A DNA stretch of 64,000 bases from Paracoccus sp. MKU1 (lineage in GTDB: Bacteria > Pseudomonadota > Alphaproteobacteria > Rhodobacterales > Rhodobacteraceae). Positions 36,463 through 44,847 of the stretch are shown one piece after another. The stretch spans positions 1 through 64,000 of the forward strand of contig NZ_LLWQ01000207.1 in NCBI RefSeq assembly GCF_001447385.1, written 5' to 3'. How positions within the stretch are numbered: the stretch's first letter is position 1; each line of letters begins with the position of its first letter. The notes beneath the pieces are model-generated. The model did not search any database and had not been told where the DNA came from. It saw only the letters and a program-made list of their open reading frames with translations. The position numbers and the translations under genes are program-made.

Positions 36463-36791
36463 AACATCTGATCCCCGCCAACGCCAAGGCGAAGGCCTTC
36501 GTCGAAGCCGAGGCCCTGGGCCGCGAGGAGGAGGTCGTGGCGATGAATTCGCTGGTCGGCTGCACCACCTCCTTCGACCCCGGCTGGGAGGTGGACGCCT
36601 TCGGCGCCGTCTCGAACCTGTGCCAGCCGATGGAGGCCGACCTGTATGGCTGCGCCGATCCCTGCTGGTGGCCGGCGCAGGTGGCCGACACCCTGAACAC
36701 CTATCCGAACTGGAGCGCCGGCGCCGACGACGTCATGCAGGACTGGCGCAAGCTGCAATCGGTGTTCCCGGAAACGAAAGGCTCGTCCTGA
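36459..36791 (+). CDS. qhpC: Quinohemoprotein amine dehydrogenase gamma subunit (CTQ precursor)
   Basis: The 110-residue precursor has a 28-residue leader ([12 protein letters not shown] to EEVVA) and an 82-residue mature chain starting [12 protein letters not shown]. Counting from that Met, Cys7-Glu16, Cys27-Asp33 and Cys41-Asp49 are at the known thioether positions, and Cys37-Trp43 at the CTQ positions. The leader is removed by QhpE. The peptide is modified by QhpD and QhpG before joining QhpA and QhpB. Every cofactor residue is intact, so the gene should be functional. Confidence 0.97.
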   Translation: MKHLIPANAKAKAFVEAEALGREEEVVAMNSLVGCTTSFDPGWEVDAFGAVSNLCQPMEADLYGCADPCWWPAQVADTLNTYPNWSAGADDVMQDWRKLQSVFPETKGSS

Positions 36792-37861
36792 TGCGCAAAT
36801 CCCTGATGCTTGCGGCGGCGCTGGCGCTGGCCGGCCCGGCTGCCGCGCATGACTACATCCTGGCCCCGGCGCGGCCGAACAAGCTGGTCGTGGTCGATAC
36901 CCAGAAGATGGCGGTCGAGAAGGTGATCGAGATCGACGACGCCGGCCCGACGCCCATGGTGCCGATGGTCGCGCCGGGCGGCAGGATCGCCTATGCCACG
37001 GTCAACAAGTCCGAAAGCCTGGTCAAGGTCGATCTCGTGACCGGCGAGACGCTGGGCCGCATCGACCTGTCCACCCCCGAGGAGCGGGTGAAAAGCCTGT
37101 TCGGCGCCGCGCTTTCCCCCGACGGCAAGACGCTGGCGATCTATGAAAGCCCGGTGAAGCTGGAACTGACGCATTTCGAGGTCCAGCCCACCCGCATCGC
37201 GCTTTACGACGCCGAGACTCTGGAACGGCGCAAGGTGTTCGAGGCGCCGCGCCAGGTCACCATGCTGGCCTGGGCCCGCGACGGCTCGAAGCTCTACGGG
37301 CTGGGCCGCGACCTGCATGTCATGGACCCCGAGACCGGTGCGCTGATCGAGGACAAGCCGATCCAGAGCTGGCAGGCCGAGACCTATGCCCAGCCCGACG
37401 TGCTGGCGGTCTGGAACCAGCACGAAAGCTCGGGCGTGATGGCGGCGCCCTTCTACACCGCGCGCAAGGACATCGACCCGGCCGACCCGACAGCCTATCG
37501 CACCGGGTTGCTGACCATGGACCTGGAGACCGGCGAGATGGCGATGCGCGAAATCCGCATCATGGACGTGTTCTATTTCTCGACCGCGGTGAACCCGGCC
37601 AAGACCCGCGCCTTCGGCGCCTATAACGTGCTGGAAAGCTTCGACCTGGAAAAGAACGCCTCGATCAAGCGGGTGGCGCTGCCGCACAGCTATTATTCGG
37701 TGAACGTCTCGACCGACGGCAGCACGGTCTGGCTGGGCGGCGCGCTTGGCGACCTTGCCGCCTATGACGCCGAGACGCTGGAGAAGAAGGGCCAGGTCGA
37801 CCTGCCCGGCAATGCCTCGATGTCGCTGGCCTCGGTGCGGCTGTTCACGCGGGACGAATGA
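36791..37861 (+). CDS. qhpB: Quinohemoprotein amine dehydrogenase beta subunit
   Basis: The 356-residue protein has a signal peptide (MLAAALALAGPAAA) and WD-like beta-propeller repeats such as KLVVVDTQKMAVEKV, LVKVDLVTGETLGRIDL and AAYDAETLEKKGQVDL. It is the seven-bladed propeller beta subunit, which with QhpC builds the active site. The start codon overlaps the qhpC stop by one base (TGATG). I start at 36791 because the signal peptide begins there. Confidence 0.94.
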   Translation: MRKSLMLAAALALAGPAAAHDYILAPARPNKLVVVDTQKMAVEKVIEIDDAGPTPMVPMVAPGGRIAYATVNKSESLVKVDLVTGETLGRIDLSTPEERVKSLFGAALSPDGKTLAIYESPVKLELTHFEVQPTRIALYDAETLERRKVFEAPRQVTMLAWARDGSKLYGLGRDLHVMDPETGALIEDKPIQSWQAETYAQPDVLAVWNQHESSGVMAAPFYTARKDIDPADPTAYRTGLLTMDLETGEMAMREIRIMDVFYFSTAVNPAKTRAFGAYNVLESFDLEKNASIKRVALPHSYYSVNVSTDGSTVWLGGALGDLAAYDAETLEKKGQVDLPGNASMSLASVRLFTRDE

Positions 37862-37862
37862 G

Positions 37863-38531
37863 ATGCTGCGGGTGGGGGTGATCGACAGCGGACCCGGCCC
37901 CGAGGACCAGGCCGAGGACGCCCGCGCCTTCATGGCCGACGGCTCGGCCGTCCCCGCCCTGCCCGACCGGCTGGGCCACGGCACCGCCGTCGCCGCGATC
38001 ATCCGCCGCGCCTGTCCGGGCGCGGCGATCATCCATGCGCAGGTCTTCGACGACCGGCCTGTCACCAGCGCGCTGCGCGTCGCCGCCGCGCTGCGCTGGT
38101 TCGCCGCCATGGGCGCGGCGCGGCCCGAGGTGATCTGCATGAGCCTGGGCCTGAGCGCCGACCGGGCGCCGCTGCGCCGGGCCTGCGAGGCGCTGGTGGC
38201 CGGCGGCGCGGTTCTGGTCGCGGCGCATCCGGCCCGCGGCGCGCCCTGCTTTCCCGCCGCCTATCCCGGCGTGATCGCCGCCACCGGCGATGCGCGCTGC
38301 GGCTGGGATGATCTGTCGCAACTGGGCCCGGCGCTGTTCGGCGCCTGGTGCAACTCGCCCGAGCACGGCCCGTCCGGGATGGGCGGGGCAAGCCTGGGCG
38401 CGGCGCGCATCGCCGGCCATCTGGCGGCGATCATGGCAAGGACCGGGCGGCTGGACGGCCCTGCCGCCATCGCCGCGCTGGCGGCGCGGGCGGTCCATCA
38501 CGGGCCGGAACGGAAACGCGGCCATGGATAG
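37863..38531 (+). CDS. qhpE: Subtilisin-like protease removing the QhpC leader
   Basis: The 222-residue protein is a short cytoplasmic subtilisin-like protease. The triad is visible: Asp8 in VGVIDSG, His39 in LGHGTAV and Ser177 in MGGASLGAARIAG. There is no signal peptide or prodomain. QhpE is known to cleave the 28-residue leader of QhpC after QhpD action. It follows qhpB by one base and overlaps qhpF by eight bases. Confidence 0.93.
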   Translation: MLRVGVIDSGPGPEDQAEDARAFMADGSAVPALPDRLGHGTAVAAIIRRACPGAAIIHAQVFDDRPVTSALRVAAALRWFAAMGAARPEVICMSLGLSADRAPLRRACEALVAGGAVLVAAHPARGAPCFPAAYPGVIAATGDARCGWDDLSQLGPALFGAWCNSPEHGPSGMGGASLGAARIAGHLAAIMARTGRLDGPAAIAALAARAVHHGPERKRGHG

Positions 38532-40245
38532 GCTGGCCGCCCGCCTTGCCCGGCTGATCTTCGACCCCGAGGCGGCGGGCTGGCTGGCGCCGGTGATGGC
38601 GCGCGCCCTGCCCTCGGGGCTGCTGGTGCTGGCGGCCTCGCTTGCCGCGGTGGCGCTGGGGCTGGCCATGCCGATGCTGACCCGGCAGGTGATCGACGCC
38701 GGCATCATGGCGCGGGACATGGGCGCGCTGATCTTCTGGGCCGGGCTGTCCTTTGCGCTCGGCCTGGGCGCGGTGGGCTTCGGGATGGTGAACGGGATGC
38801 TGCACCTGCGCGCCTCGGCCCGGATGCTAGCCGACCTGCGCGGCCGGTTGTTCGACGCGGCCCTGGCGCGCGACCCCGCCCGCCCCGACCTGCCGCTGGG
38901 CGAAGCGATGGCGCGGCTGGACGGGGACTGCGCCGAGATCCAGGGCTTTGCCTTCGACACGGGCCTGGTCGCGGTTGGCGCGCTGTTTCGGCTGGCCGGC
39001 GGGCTGGGGCTGATGATCGCGCTGGACTGGCGCATGGCGGTCCTGCCGCTCTTGGCCGCCCCCTTCGAGCTGTGGTTCCTGTCCCGCGCTCGGCCCCGGA
39101 CCCGCGCGCTGGCCGAGGATGTGCGCGGCCAGCGCGGCGCGCTTTCCGCGCAGATGGCCGAGACGCTGTCGGCCCGCGCCACCCTGCGCGGGCTGGGCGC
39201 GCTGGACCAGCGGGCGGCGGGCTTCGGCGCCGCGCAGCAGGCGCAGATCGCCGGGCTGACCCGCCAGCGGCTCTGGTCCGAGACGGTGGGCGCGGTCAGC
39301 CAGACCATCACCGCCATCCTGCGCGGCACCATCCTGCTGGTCGGCGGCTGGCAGGTGGTCCGCGGCGAATGGCAGATCGGCACGCTGGTCGCCTTCCTTG
39401 CCTATGCCGGGATGATGTCTGGGCCGCTGCGCAACCTTCTGGGCCTCTACCATGCGCAGGCCCGGGCGCGGGTGGCGGCGGACCGGTTGGGCGCGGTGAT
39501 CGCCTCGGCCCGTCCCGACACGGGCGCCGAACCGCCGCCCGGACCGCTGACCATCGCCCTGCGCGAGGCCCGGGCCGAGGGCGCGGCGCATCATTCGGTA
39601 ACCGCCACCATCCAGCCCGGCCAGCGCGTGCTGCTGGATGGGCCGTCGGGGATCGGCAAGTCGCGGTTGATGGCCGCGCTGACCCGCGACGCGCCGCTGG
39701 CCGAGGGATCGGTGCGGCTTGCCGGCACCGAGGTCGCGTATCTGCGCCCGCTGGCGCTCGCCGCGCGCATCACCCATCTGGCGCAGCGCCCGGCGATCCT
39801 GCGCGGCAGGCTGGCCGAGAACCTGCGCCTGGCCGCGCCGGATGCGGGCGACGCCGCGCTGTGGCAGGCGCTGGAGGCCGCCGACCTGGCCGGATGGGCG
39901 CGGGCCGAGGCCGGGCTTGCCACGCCGGTCAGCGAAACCGGCGCCAATCTGTCGGGCGGGCTGCGCCAGCGCATCGCCATCGCCCGCGCGCTGCTGCGGC
40001 CGGCCGAGGTGCTGATCTTCGACGAAGCCTTCTCGGAAATCGACGATGCCGCCTGCCGGCGCATCCTCGCCGCCATCGAGGCACGGCGTGCCGATGCCAC
40101 GCGCATCTTCATCGCCCATAGCGGCCCGGCGCGCGAGGGGCGGTTCGATCAGCGGATCACGCTGACCTCCTCGGCGCCCATCTTCCTCAGCTCGCGCGGC
40201 GAGGCGCCATACCAGCGCGAGAAGGCGCGCGAAAAGGCGGTCTGA
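38524..40245 (+). CDS. qhpF: ABC exporter-type protein required for amine dehydrogenase biogenesis
   Basis: The 573-residue fusion has an N-terminal membrane domain (about residues 20-310) and a C-terminal ATPase with Walker A DGPSGIGKSRLM, signature NLSGGLRQRIAIARALL and Walker B LIFDEAFSEID. It resembles CydC/peptide exporters. In the known system QhpF is needed for making active enzyme, probably by moving processed QhpC to the periplasm. Its final 97 bases overlap the convergent qhpR coding sequence. Confidence 0.92.
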   Translation: MDRLAARLARLIFDPEAAGWLAPVMARALPSGLLVLAASLAAVALGLAMPMLTRQVIDAGIMARDMGALIFWAGLSFALGLGAVGFGMVNGMLHLRASARMLADLRGRLFDAALARDPARPDLPLGEAMARLDGDCAEIQGFAFDTGLVAVGALFRLAGGLGLMIALDWRMAVLPLLAAPFELWFLSRARPRTRALAEDVRGQRGALSAQMAETLSARATLRGLGALDQRAAGFGAAQQAQIAGLTRQRLWSETVGAVSQTITAILRGTILLVGGWQVVRGEWQIGTLVAFLAYAGMMSGPLRNLLGLYHAQARARVAADRLGAVIASARPDTGAEPPPGPLTIALREARAEGAAHHSVTATIQPGQRVLLDGPSGIGKSRLMAALTRDAPLAEGSVRLAGTEVAYLRPLALAARITHLAQRPAILRGRLAENLRLAAPDAGDAALWQALEAADLAGWARAEAGLATPVSETGANLSGGLRQRIAIARALLRPAEVLIFDEAFSEIDDAACRRILAAIEARRADATRIFIAHSGPAREGRFDQRITLTSSAPIFLSSRGEAPYQREKAREKAV

Positions 40246-41129
40246 TCGGAATAGCCCAGCAGCAACGCGATCTCGCCGAACAGCCGGTCGCTGCGCACCA
40301 GCAGCGCAAAGCCGTGGATGCGCCGGCATTCCTCCAGGATCTCGTGGAACGGCTGGCCCTCGGCCGCCAGCGCCCGGCGCAGCGAGCGTTCGGACATGCC
40401 AAGCTCGGCGGCGACATGGCTCTGGTTGACCATGCCGCGATCCATCCGGCTCAGGATCAGCTCATGCACCCGCTGCGCGACCGGGGTCTGCCGGCGCAGC
40501 TCGATCAGCGCGCCGTCCAGCCGTTTCGAACTCGCCATGGCATCGCCCCCCGGCTCGGCGCAAAGCGTGTTGCCCAGCACCCTTGCGGAAAACACGATGC
40601 GGTTCTCGTCCTGGCCGAAGCGCGGCGTGCGGCCGAGGTGACGCGCCAGGACCCGCAGGTCGCGATCCGGCTGATGTTCGAAGCACAGGTCCTGGATCGC
40701 GCCGTTCGGCACGGCGTAGCGGTCGCAGATGCCGCGGATCAGCCCCAGCGTCAGTTCGGTATCCGCCCGGCGCGGCCAGATGCGCGGGTCGAGCACCCGG
40801 TAGCAGACATGCGCCTCGTCGCCGATCACCTCGAGCGAGACGCGGCTGTTCGATTGCAGCACCGGAAAGCCGCGGGCGAAAATGCGCAGCGCCTCGCCCA
40901 GCGTGCGGCGCGGGGCGACGGCATCGCCCAGGATGCCGATGGCGGAAAGCTCCATCGCCTCGCCCGAGCGCCATGAGCGCAGGCCGTCGCTGCTGGCCGC
41001 ACGCTCCTGTTCAAGATGGTTGACGAAGGTTTGCAAGGGCATCGCCGGCGCCGGAGCTGCCGGGGCGCCGTCCGCCTCGGACCCGATCAGCATGAATGCT
41101 ATGGCTCCGCGAATCCATGACCCTTGCAT
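40149..41129 (-). CDS. qhpR: AraC-family activator of the amine dehydrogenase genes
   Basis: The 326-residue protein has an ArgR/OruR-like N-terminal region and a C-terminal AraC DNA-binding domain: VNQSHVAAELGMSERSLRRALAAEG is the first helix-turn-helix and LLGYSDQTAFSRAFSRWYGASPREL the second. QhpR is known to activate qhp genes on amine supply. It runs opposite to the operon and its 3' end overlaps qhpF by 97 bases. It is divergent from the aldehyde dehydrogenase gene across a 319-base gap containing a copy of the box pair. Confidence 0.9.
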   Translation of the reverse strand: MQGSWIRGAIAFMLIGSEADGAPAAPAPAMPLQTFVNHLEQERAASSDGLRSWRSGEAMELSAIGILGDAVAPRRTLGEALRIFARGFPVLQSNSRVSLEVIGDEAHVCYRVLDPRIWPRRADTELTLGLIRGICDRYAVPNGAIQDLCFEHQPDRDLRVLARHLGRTPRFGQDENRIVFSARVLGNTLCAEPGGDAMASSKRLDGALIELRRQTPVAQRVHELILSRMDRGMVNQSHVAAELGMSERSLRRALAAEGQPFHEILEECRRIHGFALLVRSDRLFGEIALLLGYSDQTAFSRAFSRWYGASPRELRKMGAEEVSVIR

Positions 41130-41330
41130 GGCATTTCCCGTGGCTGCGCCGAGTGGCCGCTGTGTCGCGCCTTGCCCCGGCTATTTCCCTGTTGCGACAA
41201 AGTGTAGCATATCCGCCGGACGATCCCCAAGAATCCCGCCCCGCGCGCCCCTTGGGACGGGGCTTGCGAAAAACCGTTACAAATCCGCCGCTTTCCAGGA
41301 TCGTGCCGCAAAATCAGGCAGTTGTGGATT

Positions 41331-41393
41331 TGACATTTCCGGCCAGATTTCCGCCCGCACCCTTCCGGCCTCGCGAATTGGCCGGATATGGCA
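41331..41393. promoter_or_regulatory. Inverted pair of 15-base boxes upstream of aldehyde dehydrogenase
   Basis: TGACATTTCCGGCCA (41331-41345) and TGGCCGGATATGGCA (41379-41393) repeat the qhpA-promoter element as an inverted pair, 13 of 15 bases alike and 33 bases apart. The second box ends 55 bases before the aldehyde dehydrogenase ATG. Apart from this, the 319-base gap from 41130 shows nothing I can identify. Confidence 0.65.
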
Positions 41394-41448
41394 AGAATCG
41401 GCCCGCCCTTTTGCCCCAGACTTGCCCGACGCTCTTGGGGAGGAAGAA

Positions 41449-42852
41449 ATGACGGAATACCGATTGCTGATCGACGGCCAGCTGGTCGCGGGCGACATGA
41501 CCATGGAGGTCGTGAACCCGGCCAACGAACAGCTGCTGGCCGAAGCCCCCCGTGCCTCGGCGGCGCAGCTCGACGCGGCGGTGGCGGCGGCCAAGGCCGC
41601 CTTCCCGGCCTGGGCCGCCCGCCTGATCGAGGAGCGGCGCGGGCTGATCCTGGCCATCGCCGACAAGCTGGAGGCGCAGGCCGAGGCATTCGCCCGGCTG
41701 CTGACCCAGGAACAGGGCAAGCCGCTGCCCGAGGCGCAGGCCGAGATCGCCTATACCTGCGCCTTCATCCGCCATCTGGCGGGCTACGACCTGCCGGTGA
41801 AGGTGATCGAGGACAGCGACAGCCGGCTGGTGCGGCAGTTCCGCAAGCCGCTGGGCGTGGTCGGGGCGATCATCCCGTGGAACTTCCCGGTGCTGATCGT
41901 GGCCTTCAAGCTGCCGCTGGCGCTGCTGGCCGGCAATACCATGGTGGTCAAGCCCGCGCCGACCACGCCGCTGACCACGCTGCGCCTGGGCGAGATCATG
42001 GCCGGGATCCTGCCGCCGGGCGTCGTCAACATCGTCACCGACCAGAACGACCTGGGCGCGGCGCTGACCGGCCATCCCGATGTCGCCAAGATATCCTTCA
42101 CCGGCTCGACCGCGACCGGGCAGAAGATCATGGCCAGCGCCGCCTCGACCATCAAGCGGCTGACGCTGGAGCTGGGCGGCAACGATGCGGCCATCGTGCT
42201 GCCGGGCGCCGATCCGGCCAAGGTCGCACCGGGGCTGTTCGCCGGCGCCTTCATGAATGCCGGGCAGGTCTGCCTGGCGATCAAGCGCGCCTATGTCCAC
42301 GATTCGATCTACGAGGAAGTCTGCGCCCGGCTGGCCGAGCTGGCCGAGGCCGCCGTGGTCGGCGACGGCTTGCAGCAGGGCACCACCATCGGCCCGCTGC
42401 AAAACCGCATGCAGTTCGAGAAGGTCAAGGGCTTCCTGGACTCGGCCCGCGCCGACGGCCGCATCATCGCCGGCGGTGCGCTGCCCGAGGGGCCGGGCTA
42501 TTTCATCCGCCCGACCATCGTCGCCGATGTCAAGGACGGCGACCGCATCGTGGACGAGGAACAGTTCGGCCCGATCCTGCCGGTGATCCGCTTCGAGGAC
42601 GTGGAATCGGCGGTGGCCAGCGCCAACGGCATCGATCTCGGTCTTGGCGGATCGGTCTGGGGCGAGGATCGCGACCTGGCCCGCAGCGTCGCCGAGCGCA
42701 TCGAAAGCGGCACGGTCTGGATCAACAAGCATCTGGATTTCGGACCGAACATTCCTTTCGGCGGCGCCAAGCAGTCCGGGCTGGGCGTCGAATTTGCCGA
42801 GGAGGGGCTGGCCGAGTTCACCCAGATCCGCATCGTGAACGAGGCGCGCTAA
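41449..42852 (+). CDS. NAD(P)-dependent aldehyde dehydrogenase linked to amine oxidation
   Basis: From ATG 41449 (GGGGAGGAAG site) the protein is 467 residues. It has the cofactor blocks IPWNFPVLI and FTGSTATGQKIM, catalytic Glu241 in LELGGND and nucleophile Cys275 in NAGQVCLA. It would oxidise the aldehyde made by amine dehydrogenase, such as butyraldehyde from butylamine, to the acid. No signal peptide, so it acts in the cytoplasm after aldehyde entry. The box pair shared with qhpA supports a common inducer. Confidence 0.9.
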   Translation: MTEYRLLIDGQLVAGDMTMEVVNPANEQLLAEAPRASAAQLDAAVAAAKAAFPAWAARLIEERRGLILAIADKLEAQAEAFARLLTQEQGKPLPEAQAEIAYTCAFIRHLAGYDLPVKVIEDSDSRLVRQFRKPLGVVGAIIPWNFPVLIVAFKLPLALLAGNTMVVKPAPTTPLTTLRLGEIMAGILPPGVVNIVTDQNDLGAALTGHPDVAKISFTGSTATGQKIMASAASTIKRLTLELGGNDAAIVLPGADPAKVAPGLFAGAFMNAGQVCLAIKRAYVHDSIYEEVCARLAELAEAAVVGDGLQQGTTIGPLQNRMQFEKVKGFLDSARADGRIIAGGALPEGPGYFIRPTIVADVKDGDRIVDEEQFGPILPVIRFEDVESAVASANGIDLGLGGSVWGEDRDLARSVAERIESGTVWINKHLDFGPNIPFGGAKQSGLGVEFAEEGLAEFTQIRIVNEAR

Positions 42853-42962
42853 GCGCCTCTCATCGACCCGAGAGTGTCACGGAGCATCAAGCGCAGAGGC
42901 CATGACGTTGAAGTTGTCAGCCCTCCCCCACATCTTGAGGTCTGACAGCGACAGGAGAGGTC

Positions 42963-43826
42963 ATGAGCGACGATTATACCCCGCCCAGGGTCTGGACATG
43001 GGACAAGGAAAACGGTGGCGAGTTCGCCAGCATCAACCGCCCCATCGCCGGGCCGACCCATGACAAGGAGCTGCCGGTCGGCAAGCACCCCTTGCAGCTC
43101 TATTCGCTGGCCACGCCCAACGGGCAAAAGGTCACGATCATGCTGGAGGAGCTGCTGGAAGCCGGGTTCGATGCCGAATACGACGCCTGGCTGATCCGCA
43201 TCGGCGATGGCGATCAGTTCGGCAGCGGCTTCGTCGCGGTGAACCCGAATTCCAAGATCCCGGCGCTGATGGACCACTCGGTGACGCCATCGCGGCGGGT
43301 GTTCGAATCCGGCTCGATCCTGCTTTATCTGGCCGAGAAGTTCGGCGCCTTCCTGCCCCGTGATCCCGGCGCGCGGACCGAGGCGCTGAACTGGCTGTTC
43401 TGGCAGATGGGCTCGGCCCCTTTCCTCGGCGGCGGCTTCGGGCATTTCTATGCCTATGCCCCGGTCAAGATCGAATATGCCATCGACCGCTATGCGATGG
43501 AGGCGAAGCGCCAGCTCGACGTGCTGAACCGGCATCTGGCCGATCACCGCTTCATGGCCGGCGACGAATACTCCATCGCCGACATGGCGATCTGGCCCTG
43601 GTATGGGCAGGTGATCGCGGGCAAGGTCTATGGCGACGCGGCGACCTTCCTCGATGCCGGGATCTATGGAAATGTCCGCCGCTGGTATGACGAAATCGCC
43701 GCGCGTCCCGCCGTGCAGCGCGGCATCATGGTCAACAAGACCTCGGGCGAGCCGGCCGAGCAGCTTTGGGAACGCCATGATGCGTCGGATTTTCTTCGAA
43801 AGCCGGGCACCGGCCATTCGTTATGA
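42963..43826 (+). CDS. yghU: Glutathione S-transferase-like disulfide-bond oxidoreductase, YghU type
   Basis: The 287-residue protein closely follows E. coli YghU: RVWTWDKENGGEFASINRP, GPTHDKELPVGKHPLQLYS, TPNGQKVTIMLEELL, VNPNSKIPAL, FESGSILLYLAEKFG and ERHDASDF. YghU binds two glutathione molecules and has disulfide reductase activity. GGAGAGG ribosome site. It is downstream of the aldehyde dehydrogenase in the same direction after 110 bases; it may help against aldehyde or oxidative stress, but this link is only positional. Confidence 0.92.
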   Translation: MSDDYTPPRVWTWDKENGGEFASINRPIAGPTHDKELPVGKHPLQLYSLATPNGQKVTIMLEELLEAGFDAEYDAWLIRIGDGDQFGSGFVAVNPNSKIPALMDHSVTPSRRVFESGSILLYLAEKFGAFLPRDPGARTEALNWLFWQMGSAPFLGGGFGHFYAYAPVKIEYAIDRYAMEAKRQLDVLNRHLADHRFMAGDEYSIADMAIWPWYGQVIAGKVYGDAATFLDAGIYGNVRRWYDEIAARPAVQRGIMVNKTSGEPAEQLWERHDASDFLRKPGTGHSL

Positions 43827-43869
43827 GGGAAAGCCGCATGGAGGACGATTTCCGGACAGAAAAGTATAT

Positions 43870-43892
43870 GCCCGGCCATGCCCGTCCCGGGC
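43870..43892. terminator. Hairpin between convergent GST and lyase genes
   Basis: GCCCGG and CCGGGC form a 6-base stem with an 11-base loop between the convergent stops at 43826 and 43893. It may end one or both transcripts; without a T tract the call is tentative. Confidence 0.35.
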
Positions 43893-44846
43893 TCAGCCAT
43901 TGGCGGTCCTGACGGCGTCCATGCTGGAAAGCGCCAGGCGCGGCCCGGCCTTCATGACTTGGCCGGGCAGTTCCCTGCCCAGAATCCGCTCGGCGGTGCC
44001 AGCGGCCTCGATCAGCCTGCCGAGGTCGATCCCGGTCGGAAAACCGGATTCCTCGCACATGTAGACGAAATCCTCGGTGGCGATATTGCCGGTCGCGCGC
44101 GGAACGAAAGGACAGCCGCCGATCCCGCCCACGCTGGCCTCGAAATCGCGGATCCCATGCAGCAGGCCGGCATAGGCGCAGGCAAGACCGACGCCGCGCG
44201 TGTTGTGGAAATGCAGCGCGATGCCGACATCGGGGACCGCCTTGCGCAAGGCATCGAGCGCCGGCACGACATTGCCGGGCGTCGCCATCCCGGTCGTGTC
44301 CCCCAGGGTGATCCGCGAGATGCCGAGGTCGCGATACCGCATGGCCTGATCGGCCAGTCGGCCCACGGACACGTCGCCTTCGAAGGGGCAGCCGAAGGCC
44401 GTGGCGATGGCGCCATGCAGCGCGACGCCGGAGCCTTCGGCGAGGCGCGCGATCTGCTGAAACCCGTCCATCGAATCGGCGCGCGAACGGTTCACGTTCT
44501 TCAGGTTATGGCTTTCCGAGGCCGAGGCGAACATCACCACGGCATCGATTCCCGCCTCGATAGCCGCTTCGGCACCGCGGAGATTCGGCACCAGCGCGCT
44601 GAAGCGGATACCGGCCCGGCCCCGGAAATGCCGCACCAGCTCGGCCGCATCGCGCATCTGCGGCACGGCGCGCGGCGATACGAAGGATGTCAGTTCGACC
44701 GAACGGATGCCCGCGGCGACAAGGCTTTCGACAAGCCGGATCTTGTCCTCGGTCGGGACGAAGACCTTTTCGGATTGCAGGCCGTCGCGCGGCGAAACCT
44801 CGGTCACGGAAACCTGCCTGCCGGTGGCGCATGCGGGGCCGGCCAT
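43893..44846 (-). CDS. HMG-CoA lyase-family enzyme
   Basis: The 317-residue protein has the family motifs VTEVSPRDGLQSE, SFVSPRAVPQM, HFHNTRGVGLA (metal-binding histidines) and the catalytic-cysteine block GGIGGCPFVPRATGNIATED. The family cleaves 3-hydroxy-3-methylglutaryl-CoA, citramalyl-CoA or similar branched hydroxyacyl-CoAs. It starts one base before the CoA-transferase stop region in a two-gene operon. A transferase-lyase pair of this kind activates and splits a C5-C6 dicarboxylic acid; the acid is not determined. Confidence 0.88.
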   Translation of the reverse strand: MAGPACATGRQVSVTEVSPRDGLQSEKVFVPTEDKIRLVESLVAAGIRSVELTSFVSPRAVPQMRDAAELVRHFRGRAGIRFSALVPNLRGAEAAIEAGIDAVVMFASASESHNLKNVNRSRADSMDGFQQIARLAEGSGVALHGAIATAFGCPFEGDVSVGRLADQAMRYRDLGISRITLGDTTGMATPGNVVPALDALRKAVPDVGIALHFHNTRGVGLACAYAGLLHGIRDFEASVGGIGGCPFVPRATGNIATEDFVYMCEESGFPTGIDLGRLIEAAGTAERILGRELPGQVMKAGPRLALSSMDAVRTANG

Positions 44847-44847
44847 G

